NCBI RefSeq assembly: GCF_003325755.1
Contig: NZ_QORI02000011.1
Coordinates: 62,033-126,032 of the forward strand
DNA length: 64,000 nucleotides
Source: Pseudomonas sp. SST3
Lineage (GTDB): Bacteria; Pseudomonadota; Gammaproteobacteria; Pseudomonadales; Pseudomonadaceae
Direction: 5' to 3'
Every line of letters starts with the position of its first letter. Position 1 is the stretch's first letter. The position numbers and the translations under genes were made by a program. Positions 32,146 to 40,303 of the stretch are shown here, in pieces. Below the pieces are notes generated by a model. It did not search any database and was not told the origin of the DNA. It was given only the letters and a program-made list of their open reading frames with translations.

Positions 32146-32712
32146 ATGGGAAAACCGACGTCAGGGCTAGCCTGGAGGCCGATAACGATTGAAGGCACGA
32201 CCTACGAACTCGCGCACCTTCACCCCTACATTTGGGAAGTCGTGATTCCAGGAAAGGAGGCGACCAGTAAGCAACCTGCCCAGCCGGAGAGAAGGCTGCG
32301 CGTGAACGTTTCGTTCGGGCTTCATTGCTTCGCGCGTGATCGCTTGCCAGGCGAGGAGGTAAGTGACGAGTACTGGTATGCTGACAACCGAGAACGCAGG
32401 GTGTTTTGTCTGGATCGCTGGCAGCTGTCGCAGCAGCTTCCCCGTATCATTGGAACGCTCACAGAGCGGCGCTGTATGCATACGGGACGGGAAGAGTTCG
32501 TAACGCTAGAGGTTCCGTTCAACGGGAGGACGTTGGAATATGCCGTGTTCTTCACAGTGACGAAGGCGGGCAAGGCAACGCGTGCGGACCTGAATCTGTT
32601 CGTCAACAGCGCACATGAACGATTCGATCCGCTCCGGTACACGAAGCCGATCAAATTCCATTTCATCCTACTGAATCGCTTTCAAGGGAAGGAGATAAAA
32701 CCTCCTCGCTGA
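32146..32712 (+). CDS. Unknown element protein, 188 aa
   Basis: The 188-residue protein is soluble, basic at the C-terminus and shows no signal peptide or membrane segment. Notable parts are VNVSFGLHCFARDRLPGEEV, LSQQLPRIIGTLTERRCMHTGREEFVTLEV and HERFDPLRYTKPIKFHFIL. I recognise no domain. It is transcribed away from the recombinase and followed by a good terminator, so it is a separate unit, probably cargo of the element. Confidence 0.7.
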   Translation: MGKPTSGLAWRPITIEGTTYELAHLHPYIWEVVIPGKEATSKQPAQPERRLRVNVSFGLHCFARDRLPGEEVSDEYWYADNRERRVFCLDRWQLSQQLPRIIGTLTERRCMHTGREEFVTLEVPFNGRTLEYAVFFTVTKAGKATRADLNLFVNSAHERFDPLRYTKPIKFHFILLNRFQGKEIKPPR

Positions 32713-32719
32713 AAAAACA

Positions 32720-32742
32720 AAACCCCGCACATGGCGGGGTTT
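32720..32742 (+). terminator. Terminator after the 188-aa gene
   Basis: AAACCCCGC and GCGGGGTTT form a 9-bp stem with a short loop (ACATG), with T residues downstream and A residues upstream, so it may work in both directions. Confidence 0.8.
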
Positions 32743-32957
32743 CAATCCGGAGCCTCTTGGTTATCCCACTCTAGGGTGCGGGCCTCTTTCGAGGTGGGCG
32801 GGCGCTTTCACCGGTCGGCGCTACCTGTTGCAAGCCCATACTGCAACAAATTGGACCCGTTTTAAAGTGTCATTGATCATTTTTGTTCATCCGTAATCAC
32901 TGCAGATACTGGAAAAACACACCATCAGGCTTATTGGCTAGCCGCTACGAGGGCCGC

Positions 32958-33194
32958 ATGGGCAAGGAATTAGATGAGGCGCTGAACAGGAAGGCTTGGA
33001 TGATGGCTATCGTTGCCTGGTTGGCCGGGGCGGTGGTGCTTTACGCGGTCCATATCCTGGCTGGGGAGATCAGCAGTCGCGATCTGCGCTGGTGGATCGA
33101 TGCCGCCCTATACGCCGTGGGGTTCCTATACTTCTTGGCGATCGGCGCGCTGCATGACCTGTTTTTGAAGTGGGTCTACCGCCACGCCGCTTGA
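32958..33194 (+). CDS. Small membrane protein of the element (78 aa)
   Basis: The 78-residue product has two membrane segments (MMAIVAWLAGAVVLYAVHIL and IDAALYAVGFLYFLAIGALH) with charged ends. Such a layout occurs in small holins and in phage exclusion proteins, but there is no lysis gene beside it, so no function is given. ATG at 32958 is preceded by GAGGG. An upstream start at 32883 would add an unrelated tail. Confidence 0.5.
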   Translation: MGKELDEALNRKAWMMAIVAWLAGAVVLYAVHILAGEISSRDLRWWIDAALYAVGFLYFLAIGALHDLFLKWVYRHAA

Positions 33195-33212
33195 TTTCCG
33201 GTGATTGTTTTT

Positions 33213-33410
33213 TCAGAGACTGAGCTGCTGAACAATCGCTGCAGGGTCTGTACCACGCTGCAGAGCGCGCCGGGCGTCGCGCTGCATTGTGTCGATACAC
33301 TCGTTCTCGAACTTCTCTGCCATTCGACACGCTTTCTTCACGATCATGACAGCGAGTTCTCTAGGAAATGGGATAGATTCTTGCGCTGGGCGTCCGTAAG
33401 CAATCGACAC
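33213..33410 (-). CDS. Hypothetical small protein (65 aa)
   Basis: From GTG at 33410 (GGAGAG six bases upstream) the frame gives 65 residues, starting SIAYGRPAQESIPFPREL and ending RRALQRGTDPAAIVQQLSL, predicted helical. It sits between the terminase-small-subunit gene and the convergent membrane-protein gene. No family is recognised and coding status is uncertain. Confidence 0.4.
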   Translation of the reverse strand: MSIAYGRPAQESIPFPRELAVMIVKKACRMAEKFENECIDTMQRDARRALQRGTDPAAIVQQLSL

Positions 33411-33522
33411 TGATTCTCTCCGCTGGTCTTTGGTATGCCTGCCACCGCCCAACCAATGAAAGGCGCGCAGGCTGTCGGGGTTTTGGCCCTGGCACTAGCC
33501 GACTGATCCAGTTTTGCCCCAC

Positions 33523-33924
33523 CTAAACCCGGCCGGCTCGCTCTCGTGCGGCCTTCAGCTTGTCAGCCAAGCCAATCTTGAAATCGACGGTCACGTCCAA
33601 CTGCTGCCGATCGAGGCCCAGGAGGCGCGCCTTACCCATCGTGGCCGATACCGCTGCTGATGGTCGATCAACCGCGAGAGCGCGTGATCTAGCGGCCTCA
33701 AGCTCTCCTAGCAGGCTATCCACGGTGTCGCCGTGACGCTCCAGGATGGGCTCGCGCAACTCGGCAAGCCTCGCCCTGATCTCACCCTTCTGCAGCAGCT
33801 CATAGCCCTTGTTGTTCACCGTTTCCGGCTTCATGTTTTCCGCGCTGAAGGCCCGTCGATAGGCCTCGCTGGCATTACCTGTCTCGATGTAGGCCAGACA
33901 GAAAGCCTCTCGCTTAGGCGTCAC
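33523..33924 (-). CDS. terS: Phage terminase small subunit
   Basis: The 133-residue protein begins TPKREAFCLAYIETGNASEAYRRAF, the helix-turn-helix signature of Terminase_2 small subunits, which recognise the pac or cos site and start DNA packaging. The GTG start overlaps the upstream coiled-coil gene by 11 bases. It is the last gene of the virion-type operon, and no large subunit follows. A lone TerS is a hallmark of satellites that redirect a helper's packaging, but loss of terL from a prophage gives the same picture. Confidence 0.85.
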   Translation of the reverse strand: MTPKREAFCLAYIETGNASEAYRRAFSAENMKPETVNNKGYELLQKGEIRARLAELREPILERHGDTVDSLLGELEAARSRALAVDRPSAAVSATMGKARLLGLDRQQLDVTVDFKIGLADKLKAARERAGRV

Positions 33925-34588
33925 CCTGAATCACCTTCACAGCGCGCTCGGTGTGGCGATTCACGTTCTGCTTGAGCTGACTCAGCGAGTAATCAATTCG
34001 CTCTCGAACCTCTGCCGGGGTGGCCGGTGCGTTTCCGAAGCGATGGTGATTAGGCTCGATCTTGTCGTTCGTCTCGATCCATAGCAGCTTTCCGGCCAGC
34101 TCTTGCAGCATGGTCAGACGCAGACCATTGCTCAACCCATCACGGTTCGGCATAGCTCCTGCTGTCTGGCACTTGTGGGCGAGCTCGTTCGCGGCTTGGG
34201 TGGCGCTCTCAAGCTCACGCCAGGCGCTACCCATGGCACTCATCGTGTCGGCGAACTTGTCCCATGCGGCCGATATTGCTTCCGCTGCTTTGGGTGTGGC
34301 GGCCTCGGCTGCCTTCACGTCATCGATGCGGGTTTGAATCTTCGCGGCGTGCTTTCGGCGATCGAGCGCGGTTTCAGCCGCATTGAGGGCAGCGAGTTCA
34401 TCCTGGATCTCGCGCAGCTCCTGGTTGATAGCTGGAATGCGCTTGGTAGCGTCCGATACACCTTCAGCGGCAGCGAGTGCGGCGGCGCCGTGTTGCTCGG
34501 TCAGCTTGGCGTGCTGCTGGCGGAGTGCTTCACGGCGGGAATACAGGCTGCTTTCGACGTCGATGATGTTGCGGGCGACGTTGGTCAT
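33914..34588 (-). CDS. Coiled-coil phage-type protein, 224 aa
   Basis: The protein is largely helical, with a coiled coil at about residues 15-100 rich in Ala, Glu, Gln and Arg (REIQDELAALNAAETALDRR). I recognise no named family. Its place between the scaffold-like protein and TerS in one operon suggests a role in particle assembly or packaging. It overlaps the terS start by 11 bases. Confidence 0.68.
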   Translation of the reverse strand: MTNVARNIIDVESSLYSRREALRQQHAKLTEQHGAAALAAAEGVSDATKRIPAINQELREIQDELAALNAAETALDRRKHAAKIQTRIDDVKAAEAATPKAAEAISAAWDKFADTMSAMGSAWRELESATQAANELAHKCQTAGAMPNRDGLSNGLRLTMLQELAGKLLWIETNDKIEPNHHRFGNAPATPAEVRERIDYSLSQLKQNVNRHTERAVKVIQGDA

Positions 34589-34612
34589 GGTTTGTTCCTC
34601 GTCGGGTTTGGA

Positions 34613-35233
34613 TTATTTGCGGCGTGCCCGGGTGCGGCCGGCGTCGGCCAGCAGCTTCACCAGGGCGGGGTCAGACCCGGCGCCCATGTCCAGCACCTTG
34701 CCGGCGTTGGGAACGGTGTTGATCAAGCGCGCCGCTTCGGTTTTGGCGTACGCCATGTTCTGGTCGAACTCGCCCCCCCAGGACGTCCTCAGAGAAGACA
34801 GGCAACGCTCGTTGCGGGCCTGTAGCTGCTCAAGGGAGGTAATCGGGGCGGTGACGGTGTCGTTCACAGTCGTCATCAGCGCTCGCATGTGATCGCGCCC
34901 AAAGCCTGCATCTGCCGCGAACTGCTGCAGAGCGGTGCTGCTGGCGTGGAATGCAGCGCTGTCGACTTCCTCGCCGTTGATCCGGTCTTCCCGCTCCATG
35001 TTTTCGTAAAAGTCGGCCAGTTCCGGGTAGTGCTGATCGGCGGGGACCTGGTGCGCGCTCATCCCATAAAACGCTTCAGCGATGCTCTCGGTTGAGGACG
35101 TTTCCTCGATGTGGGCGTCTGGCGCCTGGCTGACTGGTTCGGGAACCTTTCCGCTCCCCAGCAGAGAATCAGGCGCGTCCGGTGGAGTGACAGGGGTACC
35201 ATAGAAGGCGTTGGCGATGCTTTCGTAATCCAT
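34613..35233 (-). CDS. Scaffold-like virion protein, 206 aa
   Basis: The acidic 206-residue protein contains a short internal repeat, ESIANAFYGTP at the start and ESIAEAFYGMS at about residue 50, followed by a helical region and a basic C-terminus (DAGRTRARRK). Acidic body and basic tail are typical of phage scaffolding proteins that bind capsid protein with the tail; this is inference only. It is preceded by GAAAACATC-type weak spacing after the 108-residue gene (two bases apart). Confidence 0.62.
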   Translation of the reverse strand: MDYESIANAFYGTPVTPPDAPDSLLGSGKVPEPVSQAPDAHIEETSSTESIAEAFYGMSAHQVPADQHYPELADFYENMEREDRINGEEVDSAAFHASSTALQQFAADAGFGRDHMRALMTTVNDTVTAPITSLEQLQARNERCLSSLRTSWGGEFDQNMAYAKTEAARLINTVPNAGKVLDMGAGSDPALVKLLADAGRTRARRK

Positions 35234-35235
35234 GG

Positions 35236-35562
35236 TCAGACCCCCAACAGAGTTTTGCGGCCAGTGGGAGCAGCGCCCAGGTTGCTGCTCAGAATCGTGC
35301 TGCTCTGGCCTGCAGCGGCAGCGCGGCGGCGGCGCTCGTCTTCGCGGGCCGCCAGCACACCGCTATCGACTTCGGTCGGCGCAGCGTTGGGGCCTGCAAC
35401 GGTTGATCCTGTGAGCGCAGCAGGCTCATCAAGAAGGTCAGGCATAAGGCCGTGGTCTTTGCCTGCCAGAGATGGCAATCCCAGCTTGTCCAGCAACTTG
35501 TTATCAAGGTCGAGGGGATCGTGGATTGTGTGAATGGCCTTGATCAGTTTGCTTCCGCACAT
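35236..35562 (-). CDS. Small phage structural-type protein, 108 aa
   Basis: The protein starts MCGSKLIKAIHTIHDPLDLD and ends in a segment with RRRRAAAAGQSSTIL and a GRKTLLGV tail. This N-terminal CGSK and C-terminal RRRR..TLLG pattern is familiar from small proteins beside internal-virion genes in podovirus genomes, though no role is proven. GGAGAA lies close to the start. It follows the 850-residue gene by 19 bases. Confidence 0.65.
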   Translation of the reverse strand: MCGSKLIKAIHTIHDPLDLDNKLLDKLGLPSLAGKDHGLMPDLLDEPAALTGSTVAGPNAAPTEVDSGVLAAREDERRRRAAAAGQSSTILSSNLGAAPTGRKTLLGV

Positions 35563-35581
35563 GATGTTTTCTCCGAAGGGA

Positions 35582-38134
35582 TCAACGCTCTAACCCGAAT
35601 GGGTCGAGGTGTGTTTTTGATGGGGCCAGCAGGTAGCGCTGGGCGTTCTCTTTCTCGATCCGGCGCTCCATACGGCGTAGCGATCCGGGGTTGAGCGATT
35701 CCTGCACGCTGTACAGAACGAGGTAGTCCAGCGCGGCGCGGGTATAGAACAGGTTGAGGAAAGGGGTCTGCTGGATGCCAAACCGGACGGCGGCAGCTGC
35801 GGCATCGTCTCCATCGCGAACGCGGTAGAGCACGTCGGCCAGGCCTTCAATTGCGCCTGCTGTCGGACCTGCCAGTGAGCCAATCAGCCCGCCGCCGAAA
35901 CGGTTTGCCTCACCGAACAGGAAGTCGCCATAGATGCCCAAGGCACCGCCTTGGAGCATCGCAGCGGTCCACGTCTTGGCGTCATCAGCGGGACGGGGCT
36001 CGCGGCCTTTCAGGAGGTCTTTCGCGGTCATGGCGCCGTACCCGAACAGGGTCGTCCAGACCAGAAGTTGAGCGATGCCCAATTTCTCCCCGTTGCCGCT
36101 GCGCAACGCTTGGTAGATCTCGCGCCCCGCGCCTTGTCCATACGCACCCGGGGCATATCCGCGCCCGTACAACTCTCGGCCGGCTGCCTTCTGCAGCACT
36201 GCGACCGGAAAGGCCTTGAACTGACCAACGAACCGGAGCAGTTCGCCGGCGACGGTGCCCGGCTGGGTACCGCGGCGCATGATGGCCCGCGTCCTTGCGT
36301 CCGGTTCAATCACCGCATAGCTCGCCCGATCCGTGATGTAGCTGCGCAGCTGGGCGCCAAGCTCTTCTCGAAGCTCTGCTATCGCTGTGTCGTTCGCTGT
36401 GCGGCCCTTGCTGGCGAGGTATGCGGCCAGGTCGGCTTCCGGAATGTCATCGATGCCCTGAGTGGTCATGTACTCCCGGCCATCCGAGAGCTTGGAGGCG
36501 GTACCGCGTACTAGGTCCCAGCGGCCGGCGTCGAAGTCGAATAGCTCAAGCGTGCGCTGTAGGTCGGGATTCATCTGATCCCAGCTCATGGCCCGGTTAT
36601 ATGCCAGGTGATGACTCATCATTAGCGCGGCCGTGCTGCGCATGGTGTCGGTCCACCAGGTGAGGCCGTTCAGCTTGAAAAACTTCTGCTGCAGCCCGCT
36701 CATCTTCCCGCCCAGGGAATCGTCGGCGCTGAACTTGGAAACCACATCGCCCCGGACGTTATCGAAGAACACGCCCAGGCTGGACAGGATCTCGCGCTGC
36801 TCCGCTGGCTTGCGCCCCTTCACCATCCCACCGATCAGCGTACCCATCGAAGACAACATGCCTTTGCCCTGGTAGCGCATCTCACTGGCGGCGACCGGAA
36901 GGTCCGTCACGGCCGAAATTACAGCGCCCCCGAGTTTGGCCATCGACTGCAGGGCGCGGATGTTCGAGGCGACTCGCGCGGCCTGCTGGTTCACTGCCAA
37001 GCGGGCGGTCCCGTCCACTTCCGCGAAACGGGTCTTCATCCAGCCGCGGCGATCGGTTTGGAAGCGGCGCAGCTCAGCCGGTTTGTCCATCCAATCGCGC
37101 TGGAGATCGTCGAGAATCGCTTCCCAGTTGCTTTCGGGATTAGTGCCCAGGCGGCGCATCAGTCCGGTGTTCTGGCCGGCCTGGTCCAACCCGCCCAAGA
37201 ACGCCTCACGCAGCGAACCGGTGCCGTAGGCATTGTTGTATTGGTGCCAGGAAAGACCGTCCTTGAAGTGCAGCACACGCTCTGCGCTGACTTTCTTAGC
37301 CAGGTTGCGCGGCCCTTTGAAGCCAGAGGCTTCGGGCGTGGATGCCTTCAGGTGAACGCCAGAGACCAGCCCGTTATAAGCGGCCAGCAGGAACTCGTTG
37401 CGGTCGGTCACTCCCTCGAAGGTGCGCTCATCGAGAAAGCCGCTAATCTCGTCTCGCCATTGGGCGAAGCCGGCCCGCTCCAGTTTGTACGGGTCGTGGG
37501 ACTGGCGGACGATGTAGCCGGGCAGATCGCGAATGAAGGCCCCGGCCCGGTTTGCATCAGTCCTGGTGGCGGTCTGGTACTTCTGCATGATCGTGGCGAT
37601 ATCGACGGCGGGCTTGCTCAAACCATCGACCGAGCGGCCAGTACCCAAACGCCAGAGCGCGTCGGCAATGTCAGCGTCGTTATCCCCGCGGGTCAGAAAC
37701 GGCAGCAGGTCGGCCTGCTCCATGTCGTTCAGAAAGCCGGCGATATAGGCGTTCGAAAGCTGTTTCTGCTCAGCTGCGACCGACCGGCGAGCACCGGGGC
37801 GAGCGACGTTGGTGCCGACAAGGAAAGACTCAAGGCCGAGGTCTGGACGGTCTGACCAGGTGCTACGGATGTAGCCAGTTGCCTCAAGCCGCCTCCGAGC
37901 GTTCAGCAGGGCATTACGCCTCTCGATAACGGCAGCCAGCTTGACCTGATTGCCCATCTCGTCGGCGGCACGCATGGCAGCGTCTTCAAGGCCGAGCATT
38001 CCATCAGCGGCCTGGAGCTGCTTGATGCGCGCCTGAAGATCTCCAACTAGCTCGACCATCTCCTCTTCGTTCAGCTCGCGCCCTGCAGCCTTGGCGGCGG
38101 CCTGGATTGTGTTGATGCAGGCGAGGGCGGTCAT
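35582..38134 (-). CDS. Large internal-virion/ejection-type phage protein, 850 aa
   Basis: The 850-residue protein is the largest in the element. The N-terminal part is helical; the C-terminal 250 residues contain hydrophobic glycine-rich helices (LLVWTTLFGYGAMTAKDLLKG, MLQGGALGIYGDFLFGEANR) resembling the membrane-active ends of podovirus internal core proteins that are injected with DNA. No enzymatic motif is seen. The start is coupled to the upstream gene (overlap of four bases). Assignment to ejection proteins is from general resemblance, not a search. Confidence 0.65.
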   Translation of the reverse strand: MTALACINTIQAAAKAAGRELNEEEMVELVGDLQARIKQLQAADGMLGLEDAAMRAADEMGNQVKLAAVIERRNALLNARRRLEATGYIRSTWSDRPDLGLESFLVGTNVARPGARRSVAAEQKQLSNAYIAGFLNDMEQADLLPFLTRGDNDADIADALWRLGTGRSVDGLSKPAVDIATIMQKYQTATRTDANRAGAFIRDLPGYIVRQSHDPYKLERAGFAQWRDEISGFLDERTFEGVTDRNEFLLAAYNGLVSGVHLKASTPEASGFKGPRNLAKKVSAERVLHFKDGLSWHQYNNAYGTGSLREAFLGGLDQAGQNTGLMRRLGTNPESNWEAILDDLQRDWMDKPAELRRFQTDRRGWMKTRFAEVDGTARLAVNQQAARVASNIRALQSMAKLGGAVISAVTDLPVAASEMRYQGKGMLSSMGTLIGGMVKGRKPAEQREILSSLGVFFDNVRGDVVSKFSADDSLGGKMSGLQQKFFKLNGLTWWTDTMRSTAALMMSHHLAYNRAMSWDQMNPDLQRTLELFDFDAGRWDLVRGTASKLSDGREYMTTQGIDDIPEADLAAYLASKGRTANDTAIAELREELGAQLRSYITDRASYAVIEPDARTRAIMRRGTQPGTVAGELLRFVGQFKAFPVAVLQKAAGRELYGRGYAPGAYGQGAGREIYQALRSGNGEKLGIAQLLVWTTLFGYGAMTAKDLLKGREPRPADDAKTWTAAMLQGGALGIYGDFLFGEANRFGGGLIGSLAGPTAGAIEGLADVLYRVRDGDDAAAAAVRFGIQQTPFLNLFYTRAALDYLVLYSVQESLNPGSLRRMERRIEKENAQRYLLAPSKTHLDPFGLER

Positions 38135-38361
38135 TCGGTCACCAGCCCAGCGATCCCGCTCAACAAGGCATCAGCGTTCGCGCTGATCTCGGCCAGGTCA
38201 TGATCGATCTCGTCCATATCGATACCGAGGCTTTCGGCGTCACGCTCGAGCAGGCTGTATTCCTCTGCCATCAGCTCCAAGGCTGTCTCCAGATCGGTGC
38301 CGTCTGGTCCGTTCGCATAATCGGCTGTGCTTTGCACCGCACGCAGGTCAGGCTGGCTCAA
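38131..38361 (-). CDS. Small acidic element protein, 76 aa
   Basis: The acidic helical product starts at TTG 38361, behind a strong ribosome site AAGGAGGG seven bases upstream, and overlaps the preceding gene by 14 bases. It ends ADALLSGIAGLVTE. No family is recognised. The coupling suggests it is made with the 850-residue protein. Confidence 0.62.
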   Translation of the reverse strand: MSQPDLRAVQSTADYANGPDGTDLETALELMAEEYSLLERDAESLGIDMDEIDHDLAEISANADALLSGIAGLVTE

Positions 38362-38554
38362 TGGTCCACCCTCCTTGATTGCTGAAAAGGGCGTCAGCGA
38401 GCCGCTGAGCGCGTTCGTGTGCTTCTTGCTCGGTGTCGCCCTGCAGAACCACCAACGTGCGGCCCTGCTGTTTCAGACGGACATGGAATTTCTCGGGAAG
38501 GCCTAAGGCGGCGCGGTACAGGCGAGGGCCGGTTTCGAGCTGGACGGGATGCAT
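38348..38554 (-). CDS. Small element protein, 68 aa
   Basis: The 68-residue product starts at ATG 38554 in a TGATG overlap with the preceding small gene. It contains RLKQQGRTLVVLQGDTEQEAHERAQRL, a beta-then-helix pattern. GTG codons at 38557 and 38560 are alternative starts. Function unknown. Confidence 0.6.
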   Translation of the reverse strand: MHPVQLETGPRLYRAALGLPEKFHVRLKQQGRTLVVLQGDTEQEAHERAQRLADALFSNQGGWTIEPA

Positions 38555-38733
38555 CACCACGCCCCTCTGAAATCGGATTCCTGCAGCGTTGCCAGATCCC
38601 GCACGGTTACGTCCAGGCCGCGACCGTGAATGTGGATCAGCCCGTTCGGCTTGGCCGTCATCTTCAGGCCCATCGCCTGGATGGTCTGGCGCGCCTCTTG
38701 GCGGCGCAGTTCCTTGAACTCTTCGGGGGTCAT
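38554..38733 (-). CDS. Small element protein, 59 aa
   Basis: A 59-residue frame runs from ATG 38733, overlapping the previous stop by four bases (ATGA), to TGA at 38554-38556, overlapping the next start. It reads MTPEEFKELRRQEARQTIQA at the start and has IHIHGRGLDVTVRDL later. The chain of exact overlaps on both sides is the evidence that it is real. Function unknown. Confidence 0.62.
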   Translation of the reverse strand: MTPEEFKELRRQEARQTIQAMGLKMTAKPNGLIHIHGRGLDVTVRDLATLQESDFRGAW

Positions 38734-38921
38734 GCGTTGCCGGCCTGAAGGGGCTGGCAGGGGAGTCGTTCCGCTAAGGCGATCAGCGCAGCACAGGCTT
38801 GGAGATCCCCGGCCGCGGCAGCATCGCGCAGGCGATTACGGGCGGCCTCTACCTCTCGCTTGGTCACGTCCTTGGCACGTCCGCGGCGCTTGGTCGGCTG
38901 CTGAAATTCTGTGAATGCCAT
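38730..38921 (-). CDS. First gene of the virion-type operon, 63 aa
   Basis: The 63-residue product is basic at the N-terminus (PTKRRGRAKDVTKREVEAAR) and helical, with a C-terminal Ala/Leu-rich half. Its basic start suggests nucleic-acid contact. It leads the chain of overlapping genes that ends with terS, so the promoter should lie in the 700-base region upstream. Confidence 0.6.
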   Translation of the reverse strand: MAFTEFQQPTKRRGRAKDVTKREVEAARNRLRDAAAAGDLQACAALIALAERLPCQPLQAGNA

Positions 38922-39181
38922 TTTCTGCCCCTACTGTGTAGTCAAAGACGACACGTCGTCCTAATTGACATGATATGCCGATTCGAGCAGATGGCAAGCT
39001 TTTAGTGTGTATTCATACAGTAGTTTTTAGGTGTGCTTCAGGTGATACGGAAGGGCCGAGCAAAACGGCGGGCGTTCAAGGCATCAGCCCGACCTGGTTC
39101 GTTGCACTAACTTCAGATAACCCGAAGTGATACGGCATAACTTGCTACGCCTGGACGGGTTCGGCGAGTGAGACGATTTGG

Positions 39182-39211
39182 TCTCAGTGAGCAAGCGTGG
39201 TCTCACTGAGA
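39182..39211. repeat. 10-bp inverted repeat (TCTCAGTGAG/CTCACTGAGA)
   Basis: The perfect arms are separated by 10 bases. A further TGAGAC/GTCTCA pair begins just upstream, so the site is a cluster of dyads likely to bind a dimeric regulator. Confidence 0.6.
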
Positions 39212-39280
39212 TATTCCCCAATTCTGGTGAAACCCGCTGCCTTGATAGCGGGAAACCCACAATCTTGATCAGGGGAAATC
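39212..39280. repeat. Three 23-base imperfect tandem repeats
   Basis: Consecutive 23-base blocks end GGTGAAACC, CGGGAAACC and GGGGAAATC, the last two sharing CTTGAT at the same position. They directly abut the inverted repeat. Regular spacing of about two helix turns suggests protein binding on one face. Confidence 0.5.
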
Positions 39281-39624
39281 GCCAATCTGGTCCGACTCGG
39301 ACAGGTTGGTCTGTCTCGCGTGTTGAAAACTACACAGTGTGTTGATTTCGACACGGTGGCAGATCGGGAAATAGTCCGGATAGGCGGAGTAACTCCTGCT
39401 GCTTCCAGTTGGGGGCACTACGAAACGTTGTCGGAACTACCAACTTTGGTAATTTCGACTGATGTTGGCTGGGTGAGGGTGGCTCCACCGTGGCGCTTTC
39501 GCCACTCTGGAAACCCAGCGATAACCTAGCCGGTTAGGGTTTGGTTTCAGTGGACGTTTAGCCGGTGTTGAGCGGACGTACATAAAAGGGGGAATGGCCC
39601 GCCGCAGCGGGTCTTGTCGTGCGG

Positions 39625-40107
39625 CTAGCTGCTGTGCGTTCTCATGTATTCAAGTGCATCGAGGAATTGCTTGGCCCGCTGCTCGTTCGTGGTGCTGACG
39701 CGCCGGATGTGGGCGCCTTCTCGATTCCTGATAAGGATGGCGAACCGATTATTGCGGGCGCGCTTGGTATGCAGGGTGCTGCGTCCCAGAGAGTTGTAGT
39801 AGATCCGCAGACCGGCTTGCTTTGTGATGTACTTGGAGCTGCCTGTCATCAGCGCACCGCTGCCGATCAGGGTCGCGCCCCCGACGCTGGTTCCGTGCGT
39901 GACTAGACCGTCTGCAAGCAGTATGTAGTCATCATCGAAAAGGACTGCATCTGGCCGTTGGTTTTGGTCGTAGTCTTCAAGGAAGACTTGTTCAATGATC
40001 CGTTCGGCCTGTGCCCGGTTCATATCAGGCATTGGCGAGTAATCGACGAGCGCGTGACCGCACCCGGTCGACAGTAAGGCGACCATCCCAATCGCTGGTA
40101 GCTTCAT
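39625..40107 (-). CDS. Lipoprotein encoded by the element, 160 aa
   Basis: From ATG 40107 (GGAGG six bases upstream) the protein has a short signal peptide with lipobox LLSTGC, so it should be lipidated at about residue 16 and be anchored in the envelope. The mature part includes a glycine-rich hydrophobic turn (VGGATLIGSGALMTGSS) and a basic C-terminus. Mobile-element lipoproteins often block superinfecting phages, but that role is inference. It is separated from the operons on both sides. Confidence 0.68.
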   Translation of the reverse strand: MKLPAIGMVALLSTGCGHALVDYSPMPDMNRAQAERIIEQVFLEDYDQNQRPDAVLFDDDYILLADGLVTHGTSVGGATLIGSGALMTGSSKYITKQAGLRIYYNSLGRSTLHTKRARNNRFAILIRNREGAHIRRVSTTNEQRAKQFLDALEYMRTHSS

Positions 40108-40273
40108 GTAACCTCCGTTTCGTTCAGCGCAATATACATCGGGGCGCCGCGGTTGCGCTGCCGCCGCGAAGCCGTCTGGCAGCAGCGCTCTTGCGTCATG
40201 GTTCGTATCGCTCCAGTAGCTTGCCAAGCCGTTCGGTGGTGCCATCCAGGGTTGCGTCCAAAACCGGAAGCAT

Positions 40274-40297
40274 AAAAAACCCCGCTCGGTGCGGGGT
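40274..40297 (-). terminator. Terminator of the small-gene operon (minus strand)
   Basis: ACCCCGC and GCGGGGT form a 7-bp stem with loop TCGGT on the plus strand, preceded by six A residues, i.e. a T-run on the minus strand. It ends the transcript containing the genes at 40304 and 40600. Confidence 0.82.
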
Positions 40298-40303
40298 CTG
40301 GCG

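Larger units (their letters stand above)
38922..39624. promoter_or_regulatory. 703-base non-coding control region of the element
   Basis: No convincing gene is present. The region holds GACGAC-AC-GTCGTC at 38948-38961, two GTGATACGG copies near 39040 and 39130, a 10-bp inverted repeat at 39182-39211 and three 23-base imperfect tandem units at 39212-39280. It lies upstream of the virion-type operon and downstream of the lipoprotein gene, so it probably carries the operon's promoter and operators. It could also contain a packaging site. Confidence 0.55.

Noticed and set aside
31939..32870. TTTAAAGTGT repeated at 31939 and 32861 as crossover sites of the serine recombinase
   Set aside because: A 10-base match is expected by chance within 14 kb and the flanks differ; no dyad symmetric crossover site could be defined.
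39320..39529. 69-codon frame within the element's non-coding region
   Set aside because: No ribosome site, atypical composition and no coupling; the DNA is better explained as a control region.
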